NCBI RefSeq assembly: GCF_000213175.1
Contig: NW_009799179.1
Span: 2,279,744-2,343,743 of the forward strand
Origin: Neurospora tetrasperma FGSC 2508
Lineage: Eukaryota; Ascomycota; Sordariomycetes; Sordariales; Sordariaceae
Length of the DNA: 64,000 nt
Reading direction: 5' to 3'
Shown: piece after piece, positions 55,484-64,000 of the stretch
How the letters are laid out: every line of letters begins with the position of its first letter
Position numbering within the stretch: the stretch's first letter is position 1
Translations under genes and position numbers: made by a program
Notes under the pieces: model-generated
What the model was told of the DNA's origin: nothing
Database searches by the model: none
What the model saw: the letters and a program-made list of their open reading frames with translations, nothing else

Positions 55484-58448
55484 CTAGAAACTGAAGAGAC
55501 CGCTCCGCCTCTTTCCAAATGGATAAACAATCAGAGCACTCAGAGATAGCCCAACCGAGATGCTGATAGCGACCTGAATGACGCTGAATAAGACGTTGAA
55601 AGCCGTGCTGTTCAGGTCTGCCGTTTGCGCGCCCCGGGTGAACGTCTGTCCATCGGCGGAGAGCGTCTCGTTGCGAGTGATCTGGTCGGCGCTCGCCACG
55701 CCACTGAGGAGCGAGCCGCTGACGGCCAGGCCCGAGGGGACCTGTACGAAGATGGCGGGTAACATGGCGGCAGCGGCAAGCCCGTATCCAATCTGGCGAG
55801 TGTGTTTGTGAGGGGCTGCGGAGGATTTTTCTGCCGGCAGGCCCAATTCAGGGTCTTGGTCCTTTCGGAAGGAGCTGTTGGATCCTCCTTCCGTGGAATA
55901 TAAGCGCCTGTGCTTCCCCTTGAGACGAGCGATGCGCGGCTCAAAGATCTTTTCCCAGCAATCGAGGAACTTATTTTGTACTACACGGCCCACCCGTGAA
56001 TACAGGTTTGCCAGGACTCCAATGCAGAGAGCACCCAATGAGTTGGAAAGGGTCGTGTTTCCTGAAAAGTACCTAGATGAAAAGCTGTTCACGCAGTAGC
56101 CTGCCAGGGAGATGATAACCATGACTGTGGAAAGTCGTTAGTAATGTTATCACAGGATCAGGGGTAATAAGATGATGCGTACCTGGAAGCTGCTTGAACT
56201 TGGCCTGATTGATGGCACATAGACACAGCGTAAAAGGCAACACAAACAAAATGTAATAGTTCTGGTCTGGCCGTTTGCTGTACCACTCAGAACCAATCTT
56301 GCAATGAACGGTACTGACTGCATTGTGGTCCATGTATCCGTAAATAACGGATCCGATAGTGATGCCATAGCCAAGGAACAGCGAATAGATGAGTGCGTAA
56401 ACCATGCGGACCGAACCGGATATCATGGAATGACTTTGTAGCTCCAAGCTTGCACAAAGAACCATGTAACCCGGAAGAATCAGAGCAATTGAAGACTGTG
56501 CAAGTGAGGAGAAGCAAAACAGGTCTCCATTTTGGAGCGATCCGAAAACACGCGCAAAGAAGGAGGTGAGGAGAGCAGCCGTGATTTCGAAAACGTTTGC
56601 GTACAGCTCGTTCGCAGGCGCAATATAAAGCTGCAAGATGCCAACCATGCATCCGAGAATGAAGGCGATAGGCATGTCGATGTACCGACCCTCAAAACCA
56701 AAAGGGGCCACCGTCGCGGAAGCTATACCAAAGAGTAGAACACGCAGCCAAGTTGGATACTTGTTCTTCCGATTCGTAATGTCGTTCAATCGCGTTGTAG
56801 CCTCATCGACGCTGATGAGATCATGTACGACCTGTTTGTAGACTTCGTGAACGTCGCGTAATTTGCCGAGGTCGACGCCGGCATTACTGCGCACAATTTT
56901 CATCTCGGTAGTGTGAGTGTTGCTGTCGTCGAATGAAATGATCATGGTTCCCGGCAGGTACATGAATTGGCCTTCGATGCCAAGGACGCGGGCGGACATT
57001 CTCATGTAGGCTTCCAAGCGATGTGTGGGTGCACCATACATCATCAACGCGTTGCACAGCTTCAAGAGGTACCGATGGCGGCTGATAATCTCTGCAATGT
57101 GTTTGGTGATGCGGAACTCCTCCAGCTTTTGCTTGTCGGCTCGGAGTCTCGATCTCGACCGTCTTTTGGTCTTGTCCTTTTCCTGCTTAGCCTTTTCCGT
57201 AGCTTCGGCTACCTCTTTTCCGGCACCGGGGACAGCAAACATGAAGGACGATTCCATGAGCCTCGATGTGGACGATGATCGAAACCCGCGGCTTCTTCCC
57301 CGATCCTTGTCCGTCTTGGGAGTACTGGGCCTCGAGGTAGGAGGAGTCGTTGTTGGCGTTCTGTTCGGTGTCTGACTTGGGGTGGTCATGGTACTGGAGC
57401 CACCAGACGTTCCTGCGCCTGCCGTCTCTTCTGCGTTGTATAACTTGAGCAAGTTCCCCAGAATACCACCCCTATACTTGTCTGGGCGAGGTACATAGTC
57501 CAGGTCGTGAGGAATTGGCGTTGCAGTTCCAGACACGTGCGTGCTCTGGGCGGTTTGTGGGCGGCTGAGAGCGTTGAAAGCGCTGATGCGGCGTGTATGC
57601 TTCCGGACCAGATCATTGGCAACTTGCTGTGATTTCCTGCGAGCCCGGAGACTGTGGGAGTCGTCTTGATCCTGCGCCTCAAAGTCGCGACTGATAGAGA
57701 TGCCAATTGGCGGTACGTTTCCGTTGAGGGTAGTTTCGTCTCCAGAGTCGCTATCATTGCCAGCAAACGAGTTTCTTCGAGACGCACCGACTGATGAAGT
57801 GCCGACGGCGTGGGCAAGCTTGTCGGCGCGGTTACGTGCTTCCACCTCGGATCGATGGGGAGGCTTGAGCATATCGGGTTGAGGATCGGGAACAGTTGTC
57901 GTGTTTTTTCGAAGAACAGGACGTGGCCGAACGGGATGGGCGGAACCGGCCTGGTTGTTAAGCTCGGGCCTCAAGATCTCGGCTAGGGCAGCCGTAACCT
58001 CATCTTTATTAAAGGAGTCGCGTTTTGCTGGAGGGCCGAAGGTGTGGTGCGGAGGGGTCGTGGCAAAGTCGTAGTCGTGGATGGGCGAGGAGAAGTAATC
58101 CTGTGCAGCATGCTCCTGTCCATCCGGAGTGACGACTACCTGGGGGGCTGGTGGGCCACCGGCCTGTCCTGGTGGTCTATCGCTAAGGAAGCCAACTCGC
58201 TTCTTCTCTTTTCCCTTTGGAAGCTGAAGGTGGGGGATCTGTGGCGCAAGTAGCGGTTGCTCCGGTAGAGGTGTCGCAGTTGCGCTGATGTTGGCGCTGG
58301 CATTCTGGCTGGTGCTACTGCTGCCCTCCCCGTTTCCAACCCCAGATGATTCAACCCCAATTCCTCCCTGGAGGGTTGTCTCACTATCACTTCCACTCCG
58401 GCTGTTGCTGGCCCCGCCGATATCACCCTGATCCTGCGCAGAAACCAT
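55484..58448 (-). CDS. Prm10/ThrE-like multi-TM membrane protein (DUF1212 family)
   Basis: Two exons (58448-56183 and 56124-55484) with a 58-nt intron encode 968 aa. Residues 1 to ~450 are hydrophilic, Ser/Pro/Thr-rich and disordered. The ThrE-like domain begins near residue 455 (RHRYLLKLCNALMMYGAPTHRLE, shown here only in part) and contains MYLPGTMIISFDD and DVHEVYKQVVHDLISVDEA. About ten hydrophobic helices follow, including LLFGIASATVAPFGF, FILGCMVGILQLYIAP, SIALILPGYMVLCASLEL and, in exon 2, LGALCIGVLANLYSRVG. The family joins bacterial threonine/serine exporter ThrE with yeast pheromone-regulated Prm10. Transport of amino acids is suggested by homology only. Length and the long N-terminal tail are typical of fungal members. 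Confidence 0.9.
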
Positions 58449-61400
58449 GGCTACAGCAACGCCCTCTCACGGGCGAGAGGGCTACTTTGCCCTTCCCACA
58501 AGTATCCCAAGGTTGATGATGTCAGAGTTGGTTGAGATGTCTTGGAGCTCTGGTGCTAATAATGGCGAGGCTCCAGACTGGTTTCGGATCGTCGTGGAGA
58601 GATTCGAGGAACGTGGAACTGAGGAAGAAGGAGAAATAAGGTGAATGATAATCTCGGAAGGAGAAGTGTCTCTGTACTGCTTGTGATGTGACTGGGAGTT
58701 GGCTGCGTCGTGGGGGTCGGCCGTCAACAGACGTTGATCAACAACAGGGATGGAGATAAAGGAGTTGAGAAGGCAAGGTTCCGGCCTTGGACAGTGGTGT
58801 AGAGGCTGTGGTATGTACAGGTTGTGGTGGTATGTACACTAGCACCGGAATTAAGCGAGTACACAAACAAAGAAGAGAATAGGGACTGGATCAGCAGGAG
58901 AGAGTGAGTGGAATGGATGTTCATGGACGATGGAGGAGATATGACACATGCTGGCCAAGAACCATGGGCGAAAAAAAAAGAAAAACAAATGATAAGGTAT
59001 ACAGCGGCTCGCCCACGCCCACGCCCGCTCTACTGCGTCCAGCCGGTAGCAACGAGCTATCATGCCACATGTGCTGCCAGACCAGTAGGTACCTGTACTT
59101 GCATTGTTCCCATCTGATTATTGTGTCCTTGTCAGCGGCATTGATGATTGGACGGCGAGGAGTGTTGGCAGCAGGGCAGCTGGGGCCAGGTACCGTCTCA
59201 GACCGAGGACACACAAATTGTTGGTGTTAGCGTCGATGATGGTCGTGGTGTTAAGGCCCCGGCCCCCCGGGCGGCGGGCTGGTGGAGGCGGCCGAAGCGA
59301 CGATCGGTTATCCCAAACAAGGCATCCGCAAGGGCGGGCTAGTCCAGTGGAGATGCACCTCGAAGATTCAAGGCGTCCTGTCAAAGCATGGATGTCTTTC
59401 CTTGTTTTGTCTTACCCTGTCTTTTTGGCTGAAAGGGTACTGTCCCTCTTGTTTCAACAGTCTCAAAACCTCCGACTAAGGACACTATATTCGACCCGTG
59501 TGAGGCTTTGCTTCGCTGAAAATTTCCGATGAGAAGGACCAGGGCACGTGTTGTGGTTGTGATATCACCTGGACTCGTATCCCCCCGTGCGTCGATTGAG
59601 CGCTCTGAGCGCGTACTTCCACTTTTGATCGGCATCTTATGGTGATCTCAGCGTTGCTCTGGCAAGGTTGCTCGCGGGCGGCTAGAACAGTCGACGCAAA
59701 TTGCCCAGTTGCCCCTGAAGTATGTGGTCAGGGTCACGTACGATCAAGAAGAATTGGCTGGCCGCGGCTCTCGATGACTTCTTTGGCTACAGTACTGCAA
59801 GAACAGCGCTGTGCCTGTGTGTGTCAAGCCTGTCCGTCGCTTTGTGCAAGCCGGTTGCGGGCGGGCAGCTGGTTGCAAGCGGCGCGGCAACGGGAAAGTA
59901 CTGCCGTCCTAACATGGGATGCCGCCATCGATTGTCAGAGTTTTTTTCTCTCTTCACAGTTGCAGTGCAAGAACGAAGGGACTCGAGCGTTGGCATGGTG
60001 GATGAATGTACAGTACATACCGCATTTCCGCCACTTCAGTGGGACTCGTTGAGTTTCGCAAGTTCCGCTTTCCAGGTTTGGCTCCCAGGTTTGCTCCCAG
60101 ATTGTGGTTGTCGCGACGTTCCTGACCAGTCGAAATGGTGAAAAGCGACGACACACGTCATTTGAATCCTGGTCCTTCCATGAGGTTTTGCATTGTCTCC
60201 ACCAAGGAACCCACCGCCTTTATCGCCCTTGTCCGAAGTGGCCCCGCCAGGTGGGTGTGCCACGGACCACGGCTGGGGCAGCCAGAAACTGACATGGCGA
60301 AAAGGGGAACTCGTTAACAGCTCCAGCACCCGGCCTCACCAGGATGGTGTTAGCGGCTCCATGACAGTTGCGAGAAGATCTTGTCGACCATCACCCATCA
60401 TGAGACTATGGCTGAGTAGCCAAGAGAGATACCGATGGGCGACATAGCGAGAGATTGTAACGCCCCGAGTATTCATATCTGCTATATCGGTAAATACCGC
60501 TGCGCGTTGATGATCATTTCAAAGAGTCCCTTGTTCCCTTTTTCAGGGACGCGGGAGTCCCATCTGCTGTTTGTGAGCACTGTAGTGTAGGAGTTTCCGG
60601 TTTTCGATCGATCGATGTCGGTCCATAAACGGGTCATGAGGATCGATATGTACTTGTCGACACCTGACCCAGGCTCCAAAGATGAAGAGAACCCCCAAAA
60701 AAGCCATCCAGGATTGTGTGGAAATGCACTTTGGGCATTGCGAATGGCAGCCCAAAATGGGGTCAAATTTCACAACTGTGGGGGACAAGGGGGAAAGAAG
60801 GAGAGAGAGCCTTGCACTTGGTGAAAAAAACTAGCAGCTCGTCTAAAATTGGCCGGTCTCGTTTCGAGGGTTGCGCCATTGCGGTCCGACTTTGGGATGC
60901 CGTGATGAAGCTTGTCACGCCGCGGGCTGAGAGAGGGGAATGCGGCTCTTCACTGGCAGCGAGTGGTCGGCTGGTACCTGTACCCCTTTGGTCCTTTCGG
61001 CCAATTGCTTCGATCAGATTGTACCTGCAGACATCAAACCACCATCGCGGCGGGAGGGGAGTGGGAGGAACGTTTGGAGGGAGGGAAGAAACCCTCGGAC
61101 GGTGATGGACAAGAGCCCCCTTTTCAGGAACAGCCCTGTTATTTTTTGGGGGCAAGGAAAATGCTGGACATTGGTTGCCGGGCCGCTGCGGCAACAGTGG
61201 GTTCCTGCCGGCCTAGCTGCCCTGATGCCGCGCCTAAAGCGGGCGACGGGAGTGAACTGTGCCGTTCCTGTATCTTATTTGGCGGGCGCACAGCGCACTA
61301 ACCACCCTCATCACTGCAGTCCATGCTTCCAGTCGTCCTCTTCGACCAATCTGGGCCTTTCGACTCAAGACGAAACACCACCACCAAAAAGCGAGCGACT

Positions 61401-64000
61401 ACACAATCACAGTTCAGCAGCACGGACAGTGACAAATCAATCCATTGCCCGTTCGAGACCGATCCACTCTTACTTCCCAAACGATCCTCGTGTCCGACTT
61501 TAGAAACCTGGTTTCGCATGATCCCCGCAGTTCCGCCCACCACGAGGCGGTGCCTGACAGTCTGATACACTACATACACGTCAGCTCTCGTGGTTATCTG
61601 TCTGAGCTGGAGCTCCAGTCCGTGATCAGAGCGACTATTTCCAATTTTCGGATGAAGTCGACAGTGTGATCGGCCTAGGTTGTTGCTTCGTACATACCAC
61701 CACCCTCAGACCACCCAAACACGTGCCGTCTCTGTACCACCCCAACTCGTCTTCCATCATTCCACGATTCCCTTTCCACCCACACATTCTACATCAACGA
61801 CCGAGAAAAGAAATTCGAGTAATGGTACTTCAGGGCCGTACACTACACCTGAGCTGACCAGTGCTGTTATGAGGGTTTCAGAATATCCCTTCGCCCATAC
61901 CTTGCCATGTTGATGGCTCCAGCCCCAATGTAATAGTCCTCGACGATACGCGCGACAGCCGCCCGATACAGAGTCGCTCCAAGCGAAGCGTGGATGGACA
62001 TTGTGTATTCTCGTTGGGTGTTAACGATTCTGCTTCTCCAAGTCAAGCATGGCGTGTCGGCGTGACTCTGGTCAAAATGTCACATGGCTTCGAGTAGGCA
62101 CTACATACACGATAGCATAAGTGGGTGGGTGACGTGATGGTGATATCAACCGCCATTCACTCACCTGGTACATTGGGAATGCTCGAGATAGAATACGCAG
62201 CTGCTGGTCACCATTCATTCGAAGCCATCCTGAGAAAGTCGGAACAGAAGTCCGCCAAAAGATCAGCAATTATAGCCAGCTTCAACATTACGACCGATTC
62301 ACGCAGGCGCATTTTCCGGAGCCGACAAACCCATGCGCTGTTTCAGATTCGACGCGCTGAAAGACGCCGTATACGCTAGAGAATTATTCAGGCGAGGCGC
62401 GCTGTTACGACGGGCCATAAGCCGTGGTGTTTCTTTTTCTCTAGCTCTCCTGCTCCTGTTTCCGCTTATTTCTGGCCAGGGCCGCCGTGAAGGTTTCGAT
62501 TTTGTCTTTTGGGCGAGGTGCGTACGAACTTGCGCTCGGCGCCGATCACCTCTCTCTCGCCTTGTTTTGCTGTCGCGAAAAAGATCGACCCGGCAATGGC
62601 TGAGGCGGCCACTTGCGTAGAGAAGGAATACGGCACGAATAAGGGAGGAGGGTAGGATCTTCCACTTGACCAAGTGGTTAAGCTTTTGAAGAGGTGACGA
62701 CATCTGTGAGACAGACATAGGAAATCCATGGCTTCTCTGAGCCGTCAGGCAGGCAGCGGACGTTGTCTACATGCTGTAAACCACCACAACACATATAACG
62801 TGGGCTTATGAATCTGGAGGGCAGCACACTCGGCACCTGAGTAGCCATACCTTACTGACTGGCCCAAGTATCCCCTCAAGCCAGATAAGCATGTGTATAT
62901 CTGTCAAAGACAAAGCCTTCCTTTCGTCTGCATCTTCCTATTCCTTCGTACAGCACACATCACACGTTTGCTTACGGTTAGCTTAGTAGCTAGTTGAGCT
63001 GAGCGTACAGTACCTTGCGCTGACATCCAATCCGCAAAATGCGACCCGCGGTTCCGTCTTCCGCAGTGTCGAAGTTACGAGCAGGGTTTCGAGCATCTGG
63101 ATGTTGGAAACTGTATCTTGGACGTTTTTCAATTGAGGATTGTGGGCAAGTACAACGTTAAGGTAGGGTTGTAATGTGGGGTACTTACTAGCGAGCAGCG
63201 ACCAATTCCTAAAATAGCCTCCATCAGCACTGCATGGTAAGACCCGTTAGTATGTATGTAACCCAGTCTCACCAGTCACCTTGTGTGTAAGTCCGGCGGA
63301 TAGGTCCTGTAACTCTCGACATTGCTTCTCAAAAGCGCAACGGACTGGATTCTACAAGTAAGTTGAGGCGCCAGAGGAGGCGGTCACCATGCAGGTATCA
63401 GAAAGAAAAAGCATAACAGTTCGGTCACCTGGTTCTCTTCGTGAGGCCAAACAGCTCACTTTGCTTACTACGGCATGGAAGTTTAAGGTGATGGTTCTAA
63501 TTGAATGGCTGGAACTTCTTTGGTTGGTGGTCTGACAACTTCCTAGGTATGTACCGTCGTAGCCCGTGATGAGAGAGACATACATGCACGTGATAGCGCG
63601 ACGATGGAATGTCTTATACCCTAACCACTTTTCTTTTTTGCCTTTCGACGCTATGTATGCATAGGCATCTTACCATCCTTCAACCGAAAGAAAAAAGAAA
63701 GAAAAAAGATATCGAAGACGCCCAGATTGCCTCGTCAAGAAGGGAGTCAGTCATACACCACACATCAACCAACGAGAACAGAAAGCCCAGCAGACACTGA
63801 CTCCAACAACACCAGTTTTTGCTTCTACCCAGACGCGTCAACCAGTAATTTATCATAGTACAAGATACATTTTCAACAGACGCCTGCCTCCTCTCACTCT
63901 CGCCATGTGACGAGTCTAAGGCCCAATGCGGTATTCCTTGCCCTGCCCTTAGGGGACAGACAGCAAGAACTAGTTCTAGATGAGGGGGCTCAAGGTATAT
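58449..64000. other. Gene-free right flank, 5.5 kb
   Basis: The first few hundred bases are the promoter of the Prm10-like gene. Beyond that no frame has recognised motifs. The most notable spot is 62299-62729 on the minus strand, where two frames are open together for 87 and 139 codons; one begins MDFLCLSHRCRHLF and carries a hydrophobic stretch (AASAIAGSIFFATA). Neither matches a family I know. The right edge shows no start of a gene. It may hold regulatory DNA, long UTRs or non-coding transcripts. Confidence 0.4.

Noticed and set aside
1-64000. Transposons, viral fossils or RIP-mutated AT-rich islands
   Set aside because: No reverse transcriptase, integrase or transposase motif, no terminal repeats, and no extended AT-rich, stop-dense block was seen.

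Overview
The window is nuclear DNA of a filamentous ascomycete. Genes are monocistronic and carry short GT-AG introns (mostly 50-110 nt, often with CTRAY branch sites). Intergenic spaces run 0.3-5.5 kb. The gene content (fungal rhodopsin-domain/SAT4-type protein, CFEM-like protein, GH3 xylosidase, CBM1-bearing esterase, Prm10/ThrE-like protein) is typical of Sordariomycetes. From memory, not checked, the order GH3 xylosidase / acetylxylan esterase / MFS / HMG-CoA reductase / nicotinamidase / STI1 / small secreted protein / ThrE-like protein resembles Neurospora crassa linkage group I, so I infer a Neurospora- or Sordaria-like fungus. A 549-base run of N (494-1042) is the only assembly gap.

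Layout. 0-10 kb: 5' part of an unknown gene (-), the gap, a CorA-like membrane protein (-), a 4.2 kb gene-poor stretch, and a seven-TM rhodopsin-domain protein (+). 10-20 kb: a secreted GH25 muramidase (-), a secreted Cu-only-type superoxide dismutase (-), a single-pass membrane protein with a Cys-rich ectodomain (-), and ribosomal protein eL42 (+). 22-30 kb: a two-RRM RNA-binding protein (+), a CFEM-like membrane protein (+), a GH3 beta-xylosidase (+) and, tail to tail with it, a CE1-type acetylxylan esterase with CBM1 (-). 31-47 kb: a 14-TM MFS transporter (-), HMG-CoA reductase (-), nicotinamidase (+) and the Hsp70/Hsp90 co-chaperone STI1 (-). 49-58 kb: a membrane RING-H2 protein (+), an aldehyde dehydrogenase (+), a small secreted Cys-rich protein (-) and a Prm10/ThrE-like transporter (-). 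From 58.4 kb to the right end I recognise no gene.

Functional grouping. The beta-xylosidase and acetylxylan esterase act on the same substrate (acetylated xylan), are convergent, and have GGNTAA-type (XlnR/XLR-1-like) motifs upstream, so they look like a two-gene hemicellulose module. The muramidase, Cu-only SOD, CFEM-like protein and small Cys-rich protein are secreted or surface proteins. HMG-CoA reductase, nicotinamidase, eL42 and STI1 are housekeeping genes. Gene models were assembled by hand from frame-consistent splice sites. Two neighbouring genes (49.0-52.1 kb) make sense only with GC-AG introns. I found no mobile element, CRISPR array, viral fossil, tRNA gene or secondary-metabolite cluster. 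The oddest unexplained structure is a nest of inverted repeats at 45.03-45.20 kb, with partial resemblance to 5S rRNA, between the convergent nicotinamidase and STI1 genes.
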